Shown here: positions 43,582-52,423 of the stretch, piece after piece
Layout: each line of letters begins with the position of its first letter
Position numbering within the stretch: the first letter of the stretch is position 1
From: Streptomyces sp. SAI-127
GTDB lineage: Bacteria; Actinomycetota; Actinomycetes; Streptomycetales; Streptomycetaceae
Assembly: GCF_029894425.1 (NCBI RefSeq)
Contig: NZ_JARXYJ010000003.1
Location: 248,001-312,000 of the forward strand
Direction of reading: 5' to 3'
DNA: 64,000 nucleotides
The notes under the pieces: model-generated
The model's input: only the letters and a program-made list of their open reading frames with translations
Database searches by the model: none
What the model was told of the DNA's origin: nothing
Program-made: the position numbers and the translations under genes

Positions 43582-44331
43582 TCACCTCCAGTCGGCGATC
43601 GAGAAGCTGCCGCCCGCGGGCCGGACGACCGTGGCGGTCAGTTCCCTCACCCGGTCGGCAGGTACCGGAACGCCCGGGGCCTGGAAGATCCATTCCATCG
43701 TCTTGTCCAAGCTCACGTCCTTGGGCACTTCCCCGAAGTAGGGCTTGCAGTAGACGGGCGTGCCTGGTTCGCTGCGCCAGCTGTCGGCGAGCGTGCCGAT
43801 GTCCACCGCGTCGTAGCCGAGGAGGTCGAGCAACTCCACGACCTCCGCCTTGGCGGCGGCATCGTCGCCGGCGATCGGCATGGCACTGCGGTCCGGCGCA
43901 CCCGAGGGGCGGGCCAGGCTGAACAGCTGGCTGACGACGATGTTGCTGGCCGCCTTGACCGCACGGGAGCCGGCCAGGTGGCGTTGCACCAGCTCGCTGC
44001 TCGTCAGCTCGTTCGCGTCCAGCTCGGCGATGCGGCCGTCGCGCTCCGGGTAGTAGTTCAGCGTGTCGATCACGATCTTGCCCGCCAGCGGCTGTGCCGG
44101 GATCTTCTCGTAGGCGCTCAGCGGGATGGACACCACCACCAGGTCCCCGGCCTCGGCGGCCTCGGCGGGAGTGGCCGCCCGGGCGCGGGGGCCGAGTTCG
44201 GCGACGAGACCGGCGAGGGACTCGGGGCCGCGGGAGTTGCTCAGGACGACGTCCAGGCCTGCGGCGACAGCAAGGCGGGCCAAGGTGCCGCCAGCGTTGC
44301 CACTGCCGATGAAGGCGAGTGTCTTGTTCAT
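43582..44331 (-). CDS. NADPH-dependent F420 reductase-like oxidoreductase
   Basis: The 249-residue protein starts with a Rossmann motif, 'LAFIGSGNAGGTLARLAVAA', then 'DVVLSNSRGPESL' as in NADP-binding F420H2:NADP oxidoreductases, and 'DLVVVSIPLSAYEKIP'. The end has 'DAVDIGTLADSWRSEPGTPV'. Many such proteins are not true F420 enzymes but reductases or binding proteins. It is divergent from the TetR gene, with operator-like repeats between, so it is a likely target of that regulator. Confidence 0.8.
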   Translation of the reverse strand: MNKTLAFIGSGNAGGTLARLAVAAGLDVVLSNSRGPESLAGLVAELGPRARAATPAEAAEAGDLVVVSIPLSAYEKIPAQPLAGKIVIDTLNYYPERDGRIAELDANELTSSELVQRHLAGSRAVKAASNIVVSQLFSLARPSGAPDRSAMPIAGDDAAAKAEVVELLDLLGYDAVDIGTLADSWRSEPGTPVYCKPYFGEVPKDVSLDKTMEWIFQAPGVPVPADRVRELTATVVRPAGGSFSIADWR

Positions 44332-44363
44332 GGTGCTCTGTTCTCCCATGGGATGAGGGAATG

Positions 44364-44445
44364 CCGGACCGGTCACAGCCACGAACCGTAACCGGACCGG
44401 CTGGTCACTTTAACTACCGTACCACCTAACCGGACCGCCCGGTCA
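44364..44445. promoter_or_regulatory. TetR operator-like repeats in the divergent promoter
   Basis: Two 18-base copies, AACCGGACCGGCTGGTCA (44390-44407) and AACCGGACCGCCCGGTCA (44428-44445), lie 38 bases apart, and a shorter related site CCGGACCGGTCA lies at 44364-44375. The second copy has the dyad GACCG-N2-CGGTC. They sit between the F420-reductase-like and TetR genes. Confidence 0.65.
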
Positions 44446-44464
44446 TATTGCGTAGAGTGGACCC

Positions 44465-45118
44465 ATGAGCACTGAAGAAGAAGCCGTTGCAGCGCCTCCC
44501 GCGCGACGGATGAGAGCCGACGCGGTACGGACGCGCAAGGCGCTGCTGAAGGCTGCCGCGGAGGTGTTCGCCGAGCACGGCGCGGAAGCGTCCATTGCGC
44601 AGATCGCGGCACGGGCGGGGATCGGGAAGGGAACCGTCTTCCGGCATTTCCCCACCAAGGAGGACCTGTTCGCCGCGATCATCGGCGAGGCAATCGACGG
44701 GCTGGTGGCAGTGGGCCGCCAGCAGGCCGAGCAGGCCGACGCCGACGCCGCCCTGCTGCAGTTCATGAGCGCGGGCGTCGATCTCTACGCAAACAACCGG
44801 GCGCTCGCGGAGGCCCTGCGTATGGTGTCGGATGTCCGGCACCCGGAGATACAGGCCGGACAGGAGCAGTTGATCGCAACAGCCGGGTCACTGGCGCGGC
44901 GGGCGCAACGCGACGGCTCACTCCGTGCGGATCTGAACGGGCAGGACGTGATGCTGCTGATCTGCGGCGTGTACTACGCCGCCGCACCCTTGCTGGCTGC
45001 CGATCCGTCGGCCTGGCGACGCTACCTGCGGCTCACCTTCGACGGCATGTGCGCCACCGGCACCGGGCCTCTGCCCCCGGCACTCGTCCACAACTCCTTG
45101 CTGCCGACGATCCGGTAG
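44465..45118 (+). CDS. TetR-family transcriptional regulator
   Basis: The 217-residue protein has an N-terminal TetR HTH (about residues 18-65): 'RKALLKAAAEVFAEHGAEAS' and 'RAGIGKGTVFRHFPTKEDLF'. The C-terminal ligand domain resembles the SbtR-type C-terminal domain. It is divergent from the F420-reductase-like gene, with repeated operator-like sites in between, so it probably represses that gene and itself. Confidence 0.9.
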   Translation: MSTEEEAVAAPPARRMRADAVRTRKALLKAAAEVFAEHGAEASIAQIAARAGIGKGTVFRHFPTKEDLFAAIIGEAIDGLVAVGRQQAEQADADAALLQFMSAGVDLYANNRALAEALRMVSDVRHPEIQAGQEQLIATAGSLARRAQRDGSLRADLNGQDVMLLICGVYYAAAPLLAADPSAWRRYLRLTFDGMCATGTGPLPPALVHNSLLPTIR

Positions 45119-45274
45119 GGGCGACGGCGATGCTCTCCGAGGCCGATCCTCACAGGACATCACCGACCGAGAGGGTATGGCACAGCTTCTGAGCGACTTC
45201 AAATCTCATCGACATTCACGGGCCCTCAAGCCGCCAACCGCCATCCGAAGTCAGCAACAAACGCCTCCCACTGA

Positions 45275-45440
45275 CACCTGCACAGCCAACTGGCCAAAGC
45301 TCACGCAGGATGTCCCGGTTGAGGAAGCGGCATAGGTCGTCACGCATGCCTTCGGCGAGCACCGTTCTGTACAGGCTCATGCGTTGGCGCGGCAGGTCGA
45401 GATCGAGGGTGCGCAGTCCGGACCACGCGATGTGCAGCCT
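45275..45440 (-). pseudogene. Fragment of an unidentified conserved gene
   Basis: The minus strand reads 'LHIAWSGLRTLDLDLPRQRM', 'SLYRTVLAEGMRDDLCRFLN' and 'RDILRELWPV', an ordered sequence that looks like the C-terminal part of a real protein. It ends abruptly at about 45275 and begins at about 45440, where it meets the 3' end of the AI-2E transporter gene in a different frame. I do not recognise the family. Confidence 0.4.
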
Positions 45441-46779
45441 CAGGCGTGTGCAGGGCTGAATCCTGGGAGTAAGCCTTCCGGTAACCGACGAACGTGTTGG
45501 TGACGGCGACCAGCGGTACGGCGACCACCGCGCCGCCGATGCCCGCGACCATGCCGCCCGAGGCCACCGCTAGCACCACGGCCAGAGGGTGCACGCGCAC
45601 CGCGCGGCCAAGGATGAACGGCTGCAGGATGTGGCCCTCGATCTGGTGCACCGCCAGCACTACCGCCAGCGTCATCACGGCGGTGAACACGCCCTGGGTG
45701 ACCAGCGCGATGACCACGGCCAGCGCGCCGGAGGCGACCGCGCCGATCAGCGGGATGAAGGAGAACAGGAAGATGAACACGGCGAGCGGGACGGCCATCG
45801 GGACGTTGAGGAAGTAGATGCCGATGCCGATGGAGAAGCCGTTGATGAGCGCCACCCACACTGTGCCGCGCACGTACGCCGTGAGCGTGGCCCACGCTCG
45901 CGGCCCGGCGCCGGCCACGCCCGGCCGGGCGTTCGCGGGCACCAGCTTCAGGGTCCACTCCCAGATCCGCTTGCCGTCGTAGAGCAGGAAGAGGGTGGAG
46001 AAGAAGGTGAGCAGGATGCCGGTGACGACCTCGACGACGACCGTCACACCCTCCAGCCCGGCCGAAGTGATGGCGTCCGTATTCGCGCCGACCGCATCGG
46101 CCAGACTCTGAGTGATGCCGTTGATCTGCTTGTCGGTGACGTGGAAGGGACCGTTGAGCAGCCAGCGACGCAGACCCTCGATACCCTTCTGGACCTGCTC
46201 GGAGAGGTTGTCGATGTTTTCCAGGCCCTGCCAGATCACGAACCAGCCCATGAGGCCGATGACGACGAATCCGAAGATCGCGGTGAGCGCGGTCGCGACC
46301 CCGCGCGGCATCCCTGTCCGCTTCAGCCGTGCGACGGCGGGTTCGAGGAGAGCGGTCAGCAGCAGGGCGACGACAAAGGCGAGCACGACCAGCTGGACGG
46401 TGCTGATGACCCGCATCAGCACCCACACGGTCCCGGCGAGCACCAGCAGCCGCCAGCCTGCCTCGGCGGCGACCCGTACCCCCCAGGGGACGGCCCGCGC
46501 GGGCTCAGGGCGCGACACGAAGGCCGACGGCGGCTCAGAGACGGGCGCAGGCGGTGAGGCAGCTTCCCGCACTCCTGAGGTGACCTGCAGTTCCTGAGCG
46601 TCCCGAACCGCCCGGGGTGACTCGGACGCGCCATACTCTTCGGCGGCCGTATTGTCCTTGAGCTCGCTCCCTGACCCCCGACTTTCGCGGTCGACGTCGG
46701 CGCGCCGCTCGTGGAGCCGCTCACTCAGCTCGGTGAGCCCGGCACCGAGCCGGCCGAGCCACCCTGGCACTCGCGACAT
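45340..46779 (-). CDS. AI-2E family transporter
   Basis: The 479-residue protein has a charged N-terminal region of about 100 residues and then eight membrane segments with the family's spacing, including 'LVVLAFVVALLLTALLEPAV' and 'MAVPLAVFIFLFSFIPLIGA', and a long periplasmic or cytoplasmic region between. The family exports autoinducer-like molecules or ions. The last 35 residues ('HTPEAAHRVVRTAHPRSR') do not follow the family and come from fusion to the fragment at 45275-45440, so the C-terminus is probably altered. Confidence 0.85.
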   Translation of the reverse strand: MSRVPGWLGRLGAGLTELSERLHERRADVDRESRGSGSELKDNTAAEEYGASESPRAVRDAQELQVTSGVREAASPPAPVSEPPSAFVSRPEPARAVPWGVRVAAEAGWRLLVLAGTVWVLMRVISTVQLVVLAFVVALLLTALLEPAVARLKRTGMPRGVATALTAIFGFVVIGLMGWFVIWQGLENIDNLSEQVQKGIEGLRRWLLNGPFHVTDKQINGITQSLADAVGANTDAITSAGLEGVTVVVEVVTGILLTFFSTLFLLYDGKRIWEWTLKLVPANARPGVAGAGPRAWATLTAYVRGTVWVALINGFSIGIGIYFLNVPMAVPLAVFIFLFSFIPLIGAVASGALAVVIALVTQGVFTAVMTLAVVLAVHQIEGHILQPFILGRAVRVHPLAVVLAVASGGMVAGIGGAVVAVPLVAVTNTFVGYRKAYSQDSALHTPEAAHRVVRTAHPRSRPAAPTHEPVQNGARRRHA

Positions 46780-46787
46780 GATCGTCC

Positions 46788-47120
46788 CTAGAACTGGGTC
46801 TCAGGAATGTGTACTTCCATTCCGGCCATTTCGGCTGTCACAGGGACTTGGCAGGTGAGGCGGCTGTTGGAGGCGCGTGGCACCGGTACCCCCTCAAGGA
46901 TCATGTCCTCGTTTTCATCAGCCGCAGGAAGCACCGGCAGGAACTTCTCATCGATGTAGGCGTGGCAGGTTCCGCAGGAAGCGCAGCCGCCGCAGTCGCC
47001 GATGATGCCGGGCACGAGATGGTCGAGTGCCGTCTGCTTGAGGCTCTGGCCGACGACGGCCTCCACGGGGTGTGTTGTTCCGTCGGCCTCGATGAACCTG
47101 ATCACTGGCACGTCAAACAC
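46788..47120 (-). CDS. 2Fe-2S ferredoxin for the P450 system
   Basis: The 110-residue protein has the adrenodoxin/putidaredoxin-type cluster loop 'CGGCASCGTC' (about residues 43-52) and a distal Cys in 'RLTCQVPV', giving four ligands, with 'IRFIEADGTTHPVEA' at the start. It would carry electrons from the reductase to the P450. GTG 47120 overlaps the reductase gene's stop by 8 bases, so they are translated together. Confidence 0.9.
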   Translation of the reverse strand: MFDVPVIRFIEADGTTHPVEAVVGQSLKQTALDHLVPGIIGDCGGCASCGTCHAYIDEKFLPVLPAADENEDMILEGVPVPRASNSRLTCQVPVTAEMAGMEVHIPETQF

Positions 47121-48354
47121 GCCTTTCTACGGTGGGCTGGTGTCGCTTCATCAATTCGGACAGCGGGAGGTCTTCCAAGGAGGCTTCGGCCCGGGTTATG
47201 GCGGCCCGCGCGGTGACGAGCTGCCGGCCGGCCGCGAAATCCCGCGGCCGGTTGACAGCGTGCAGGCCGGTGATGACGCCGTTGCGCAGATACACCACTG
47301 CGAAGGAGTTCGATGACGGGTCGCCGCGGACGACAGCTGTGTCGCCCGCCTGCGGCACGCCGGCCATCTGGAGCTTGTGGTCGTACTGATCGGACCAGAA
47401 CCAGGGCGCCGTGAAGCGTTCGGTCGGCTTCCCGCACAGGGTCCGGGCCGCGATTCTGGCCTGGTCAGTGGCGTTCTGAACGGACTCGAGGCGCACGCTG
47501 CGGCCGAGGAAACCGTGCCACTGCCGTGTGCAGTCGCCCGCGGCGACGATGTCGGGATCCTCGGTCCGGGCCACGGCGTCGACCAGGACACCGTCGTCGA
47601 CGGCCAGCCCCGCGGCGGCGGCGAGGGTGTCGTTCGGAGCGATCCCCACACCGGCCAAGATCAGGTCGGCTCTGACCACGGTGTTATCGCTGAGCTCCGC
47701 AAAGAGGGCACCGTCGCGCCGGGCGACGCTGCGGACGGATGTGCCTGCGCGCAGATCGACGCCGTGACTGCGGTGCTCGCGTTCGACGAAGGCGGAGACG
47801 GCCGGTGAGCACGCCCGGGCCAGGACTCGCGGTTGGGCCTCCAGCAGCGTCACCGCGATCCCCATGTCCGTCGCGGCGGCCGCCGTCTCAAGGCCGATGA
47901 ATCCGCCGCCGACGATAAGGATCGCGCCACCGGACTGGAGTTCCTGCCGCAGCGAAACTGCGTCGTCGAGGTGATGCAGGGTCCTGCCCGCGACGTGGTC
48001 GGAGCCGAATCGGAGAGGCCGCGGACTGCCACCGGTGGTGAGGGCCAGCTTGGCGTAGCGCAGCTCGCGCCCGTCGGCCAAGGTGACGGATCGTCTCTGG
48101 CGGTCAATCCCGATCGCCGCAGTGTCGAGTTCGATCTCGATACCGGCGTTGGTGTAGGCGTCCAGGGCGCGAGTCCGCAGTCCGTCCGGTTCGACCGTGC
48201 CGCGCAAGAACGCTTTGGACAGTGGCGGACGCTGGTAGGGCAGATGGCGTTCGGCCCCGACCACGACGATGCGGTCGCCGAAGCCGGTCTGCCGAAGTGC
48301 CACGGCCAGTTCCGAGCCCGCCTGACCCGCGCCGACGATGACGACGGTGCTCAC
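47113..48354 (-). CDS. FAD-dependent ferredoxin reductase
   Basis: The 413-residue protein has an FAD-binding motif at the start ('VVIVGAGQAGSELAVAL'), 'YQRPPLSKAFLRG', an NAD(P)H-binding motif 'ILIVGGGFIGLETAAAA' and the second FAD motif 'PDIVAAGDC'. This is a putidaredoxin-reductase-like enzyme that moves electrons from NAD(P)H to the adjacent ferredoxin. GTG 48354 overlaps the P450 stop by 4 bases; the longer upstream frame lies within the P450 gene. Confidence 0.92.
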   Translation of the reverse strand: MSTVVIVGAGQAGSELAVALRQTGFGDRIVVVGAERHLPYQRPPLSKAFLRGTVEPDGLRTRALDAYTNAGIEIELDTAAIGIDRQRRSVTLADGRELRYAKLALTTGGSPRPLRFGSDHVAGRTLHHLDDAVSLRQELQSGGAILIVGGGFIGLETAAAATDMGIAVTLLEAQPRVLARACSPAVSAFVEREHRSHGVDLRAGTSVRSVARRDGALFAELSDNTVVRADLILAGVGIAPNDTLAAAAGLAVDDGVLVDAVARTEDPDIVAAGDCTRQWHGFLGRSVRLESVQNATDQARIAARTLCGKPTERFTAPWFWSDQYDHKLQMAGVPQAGDTAVVRGDPSSNSFAVVYLRNGVITGLHAVNRPRDFAAGRQLVTARAAITRAEASLEDLPLSELMKRHQPTVERRV

Positions 48355-49640
48355 TTGCCCGCCCGGCGGAGGGTGACAGGCAGGGCCGTCACGTGCCGCA
48401 TCAGAGAGTGAGGCACCCACGAAGGCTCGCCCCCGACCAGCGCGATGTCGATACCGGGTGCGGTCAGCGCTGTCACGACGGTCTCGGTGAGCATCCGGGC
48501 CACGTTCCTGCCCGGACACAGGTGACCGCCGCCACCGAAGGTCGTGCCGTGCAGGATCGTCCGGGTCAGCTGGTAGCTGTCGGGATCGGTGAACACCTCG
48601 GGGTCGCGGTTTGCCGCAGCCCAGACCATGACGACCGGGGTACCGGCGGGGATGAGCACACCCTGGTGCTCGACGTCCTGCAAGGCCAGCCGCTGACTGA
48701 CCATCAGCGGCGACTCCAGACGGGTGCCCTCAAAGAAGGCGTTGGCGACCAGCGACGGGTCGGCCCGGACCTGTGCATGCGCCGCTTCATTGCTCAGCAA
48801 GCGGTAGATGACGTTCACGATGGCCACGCCGACCGTGTGGAAGCCGTCGAAGAAGTTCGCGGCTACCAGCGTACCGATGTCCTCCGGCTCGCCCTCGATG
48901 TCGATCGCGGCGAGGTCGGCCGCCATGTCGAGGAGCAACTCGTTGTCCTTCTTGGCCCAGGCCTGCCGAACCGCTTCCCCGACCACCTCCATGTAGGTCG
49001 CCACAGCGGAGAACATCCGCTGGGACTGTTCGGGGGAGCGGGAGAGCAGGAAGGTCAGGTTCATCTCCTCTATGAGCTCTTGGACGTGTGCTGCCTGGTC
49101 CCTGCTCAGGCCGAGTTGCTCGGCCCAGAAGCGGGTGACGAACCGTCCGGCGTATTCATGGGCGAAGTCGATCTGCTCCCGTCCTGCGCACTCTTCGATG
49201 AGTTCCTCTGCGAGGCGCTGCGCGGCAGGGGCGAAACGCATGATCTTCCTGGGCATCAGCTGCCGGACGAGGATGTTGCGGCTCGGCTGGTGCAACGGGG
49301 GATTGGACGTGAACACCTGATTCCGCAGGAACTGCCCGAAGCCGGCGGTCTGCTCCGGGTCGGGCTTCACACCGGGTCCTGAGCCGAGATCCATCTCGGT
49401 CGCCATCCAGAACAGAACGTCTGCCGGCATGTTGCCCAGAGCCGGATTCGCCGCCAGGGCCCTGACGTCCTTGTTGCGCAGGACGACGAGGCTGTTCTCC
49501 GGGCCCTTGAGAAGTCCTGTTCCGTCCCGGCGTATCAGCTCTCGGGCGGTCTCGACGAAGTCGCGCGAAAACTCGTCGAAAGCCATGAGGTCATCAAGCG
49601 CGGGAAGATCTGTCACCGGCGTCGGCTGTGCGGAGTGCAT
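48351..49640 (-). CDS. Cytochrome P450 with unusual I-helix motif
   Basis: The 429-residue protein has the heme-Cys loop 'FGGGGHLCPGRNVAR', the K-helix 'EGTRLESPLMVSQR' (E-x-x-R) and the I-helix 'AANFFDGFHTVGVA'. In most P450s the I-helix reads A/G-G-x-D/E-T-T/S; here the acidic residue is His and the second Thr is Val, so proton delivery must differ. ATG 49640 was chosen for the AAAGGTGG site upstream. It is followed directly by its reductase and ferredoxin, so the set is self-sufficient. The substrate is unknown. Confidence 0.92.
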   Translation of the reverse strand: MHSAQPTPVTDLPALDDLMAFDEFSRDFVETARELIRRDGTGLLKGPENSLVVLRNKDVRALAANPALGNMPADVLFWMATEMDLGSGPGVKPDPEQTAGFGQFLRNQVFTSNPPLHQPSRNILVRQLMPRKIMRFAPAAQRLAEELIEECAGREQIDFAHEYAGRFVTRFWAEQLGLSRDQAAHVQELIEEMNLTFLLSRSPEQSQRMFSAVATYMEVVGEAVRQAWAKKDNELLLDMAADLAAIDIEGEPEDIGTLVAANFFDGFHTVGVAIVNVIYRLLSNEAAHAQVRADPSLVANAFFEGTRLESPLMVSQRLALQDVEHQGVLIPAGTPVVMVWAAANRDPEVFTDPDSYQLTRTILHGTTFGGGGHLCPGRNVARMLTETVVTALTAPGIDIALVGGEPSWVPHSLMRHVTALPVTLRRAGK

Positions 49641-49793
49641 ACGTCTGTTACCACCTTTCGGAAGGCCTGGGTCAGTCACCCAGAACTCATTGCAGGTACT
49701 CGTTGCCCAAACGCCGGTCCGGGGTCAGGCGCCCGCGCAGTTGCCATGTCTTCTTGCTTCTGCGGTGAGATCGGCGTGGCGTCTTCCGCGCAT

Positions 49794-51065
49794 TTAGCGG
49801 ACGGAACGGATGCGGTACACGAGGAGCGCTCCGACGGCTGCGGCCGCGCCTACGAGGGCGAACAGGAGCGGGTAGCCGCGATTGGAACTGATGACCACGC
49901 CGGCGATCAGCGGGGCGATTGCAGGGGGTACGACCGAGCCGATGTTCATGATGCCGAGGTCCTTGGCCCGGCTCTCGGCGTCGGGGAGGACTTGTGTGAT
50001 CAAAGCCTGGTCGACGGCCATGTATTCACCGAAGCCACCACCCATGAGAGCAGATGCCACCATCATGACGGTGAGGCTTGGGGTGCTCGCCAGCAGGAAG
50101 CCGGAAGCCGCCTGGAGGAGCGCCGCCAGGGCGACGAAGATCCGTCGTCGGCCGAGGCGGTCGGACAGCACGCCGGCGGCGGCGGTGGCCAGAAGGCCGG
50201 CGAGGAGATAGAGCACGGTGCAGGCCAGCAGACTGCCGGCCGGATCGGAGACCTTGAGGCCGTCGGTGAGGAAGTAGAGCGTGTAACACGTGCCCAGCGA
50301 GTTCGCCAGGTTCACCAGGAGCCGTCCGCCGAAGGCCCAGGCGAATTCCCGGTTTCTGAGCGAGCTGCCCATGGACGCGATCAGTTCTGGGATGTTGAGC
50401 GGCGCCTCGACATTGAAAGCAATGTCGCGATGGGCGGTCAGGAACGGCACTATGCAGACGATCAGTAGGACCGCGATGATGGCGAAGCCGGACATGGGGG
50501 ACAGCCCGAAGGCCGATACGAGGGCGATGCCGACGACCACGCCGAGGGCCTGGGGACCGTAGATGGCGCTGGAGATCATGCCGCGCTGGCTCTCGGGCAC
50601 ACGGTCGGCGATGACGGCGGTGAGCCCGGCGGTGGCTGCGCTGAGCCCGATCATGCTGGCAGCCCACGCCACCGCCACACCGGTCACGGTCGTCTGCGCG
50701 CCGGTGACGATCAGCCCGGCGGCGAAGGCCACCGCGCCTGCTGCGAGCCAGAGTCTGCGTCGGCCGAAGGAGCTGCGGGAGCGATCGCACAGGGCGCCGC
50801 ACAGGGGCAGGGCGATGAGGGCGACCAGTCCGGAGACACCGTTGACCACGGCGAAGTCGTAGACCTTGGAGGCCGGGTCGATCGTCTCCAGTTGCTGAGG
50901 GAGCAGAAGCTGGAGGGGGACGAGATTCGCCATCCAGAAGCCGAACCAGACCAGGCCGTACAGGGTGGTCCAGCGACGTGTGACGGGTTCGGCTGGTCCA
51001 TGGGCGATGGCCTGGCCGACGGAGCCCGCAAGGGCTGGAGCGGGGGAGTCGAAGTCGGGGAGCAT
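49794..51065 (-). CDS. MFS transporter of the P450 operon
   Basis: The 423-residue protein has 12 membrane segments and the loop 'CDRSRSSFGRRRLWL' between helices 2 and 3, a form found in sugar/GPH-like and related MFS members. A matching loop 'SDRLGRRRIFVAL' lies between helices 8 and 9. It probably imports the substrate or exports the product of the surrounding pathway. It lies between the P450 and the PLP-enzyme gene on the same strand. Confidence 0.87.
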   Translation of the reverse strand: MLPDFDSPAPALAGSVGQAIAHGPAEPVTRRWTTLYGLVWFGFWMANLVPLQLLLPQQLETIDPASKVYDFAVVNGVSGLVALIALPLCGALCDRSRSSFGRRRLWLAAGAVAFAAGLIVTGAQTTVTGVAVAWAASMIGLSAATAGLTAVIADRVPESQRGMISSAIYGPQALGVVVGIALVSAFGLSPMSGFAIIAVLLIVCIVPFLTAHRDIAFNVEAPLNIPELIASMGSSLRNREFAWAFGGRLLVNLANSLGTCYTLYFLTDGLKVSDPAGSLLACTVLYLLAGLLATAAAGVLSDRLGRRRIFVALAALLQAASGFLLASTPSLTVMMVASALMGGGFGEYMAVDQALITQVLPDAESRAKDLGIMNIGSVVPPAIAPLIAGVVISSNRGYPLLFALVGAAAAVGALLVYRIRSVR

Positions 51066-51103
51066 CGGGCCTCCGGGAGACTGGGCCGCGGATGGGGGAG
51101 TGG

Positions 51104-52357
51104 TCAGAGGAAGGCGTGTCCTTCACCCCGGTAGGTGAGGACCTGACCGACGTGCTCGCTCTTGGCCACCAGGTGGAGGGTGTTCACCCGCTCGCACAGT
51201 TCGCCGGCCTTGGCGTGCCGGAACCACACGTGGTCCCCGAGGCGCAATCCGTGCGCTGCCGTGCCGAGCACCGGCGTCTGCACCTCCCCCGCACCTTCCA
51301 GGGGGTTCATCCGCAGGCCCTGAGGCCAGGCCAGGGTGGGCTGACGGTCACGGCCGGTCGGTCCGGAAGCGACCCAGCCGCCCCCGAGCACGGTGGCGAT
51401 CCTGTCGGTCGGGCGGCGTACGACCGACATGACGAAGTAGGCGGCAGGCCGTGGGCGGAAGCGCCGGTAGAAGTCGAACAGGCCCGGCCCGTACAGGCCC
51501 GATCCGGCGCCGATCTCGGTGATGACGTGCTCGGACGCGGTCTGCTCGATGGAGCCGGTGCCGCCGCCGTTGACGAACTCCAGCGGTGCGACGGCCTCGA
51601 CGGCGGCGATGGCGGCGGCGCGCCGGTCGGCCAGTTCGCGAGCGGAGAAGCGCTGCATGGCGCGGAGCGCTGCCCGTTTGAGGGGGGAGCCGGGCTGGTT
51701 GTCGCCGAGACCGGCGATCTGGCCCTCATAGGACATCACTCCGGCCAGGCGGAACCCGGGCCGGCTCTCGATCTCCCGGGCGAGTGCTGCGGCCTGTCGC
51801 GGGGAGTGCACAGGGGAGCGGTACGGGCCCAGGTGGATGCGGCCGCCGGCCAGTTCCAGCGCGGCGTCCAGGTCGATACACACGCGCAGGTCGGGCCGGG
51901 ATGCGCCCACCACATTGTCGATGAAGTCCAGTTGGCCGACAGAGTCGATCATGAGGGTGATGCGGGCGGCTGCACGCTCGTCCATCGCGAGCTGCTGCAG
52001 CGCGGTGCGGTCCGCGGTCGGATAGCCGATGACCACGTCCTCGTGGTCTTCGGCCAACCACAGGGCCTCGGGCAGAGTGAAGGCGAGGATGCCGTGGTAG
52101 CCCTCCCACTGGGCGGCACGCTGGATCAACTCGCGGCTGCGGACCGACTTGCTGGCCACGCGGATGGTGGCGAGCCCGTCTGTCCGGCGCGTCAGATCCT
52201 CGGCGTTGGCGTCGAAGGCGTCCAGGTCCACCACGGCGAACGGCGGATCCAAGTGCTCGGTGGCCCGGTGCAGTTGGGCCATCCGGACCTCGCTCAGGCC
52301 GGCGAGGGCAGAGACGGCCGATTTCACGTCCGGCCGGGACGCCACATGTGCGCTCAC
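51104..52357 (-). CDS. PLP-dependent amino acid aldolase/racemase-like enzyme
   Basis: The 417-residue protein resembles D-threonine aldolase and alanine-racemase-fold 'amino acid deaminase/aldolase' proteins: 'PPFAVVDLDAFDANAEDL', 'IRVASKSVR' with the PLP-binding Lys, 'GVMSYEGQIAGLGDN' and 'EFVNGGGTGSIEQTA', and 'HGLRLGDHVWFRHAKAGELC' with possible metal ligands. It would cleave or racemise a beta-hydroxy amino acid. The GTG at 52357 has AAAGG about 10 bases upstream. It ends 38 bases before the MFS gene starts. Confidence 0.85.
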   Translation of the reverse strand: MSAHVASRPDVKSAVSALAGLSEVRMAQLHRATEHLDPPFAVVDLDAFDANAEDLTRRTDGLATIRVASKSVRSRELIQRAAQWEGYHGILAFTLPEALWLAEDHEDVVIGYPTADRTALQQLAMDERAAARITLMIDSVGQLDFIDNVVGASRPDLRVCIDLDAALELAGGRIHLGPYRSPVHSPRQAAALAREIESRPGFRLAGVMSYEGQIAGLGDNQPGSPLKRAALRAMQRFSARELADRRAAAIAAVEAVAPLEFVNGGGTGSIEQTASEHVITEIGAGSGLYGPGLFDFYRRFRPRPAAYFVMSVVRRPTDRIATVLGGGWVASGPTGRDRQPTLAWPQGLRMNPLEGAGEVQTPVLGTAAHGLRLGDHVWFRHAKAGELCERVNTLHLVAKSEHVGQVLTYRGEGHAFL

Positions 52358-52423
52358 ATCCGCACCCTTTCTCAGTAGTTCAGGTTGACCGGCCTGGTCA
52401 GCGGTGGCCGGAGACCGCAAGGG

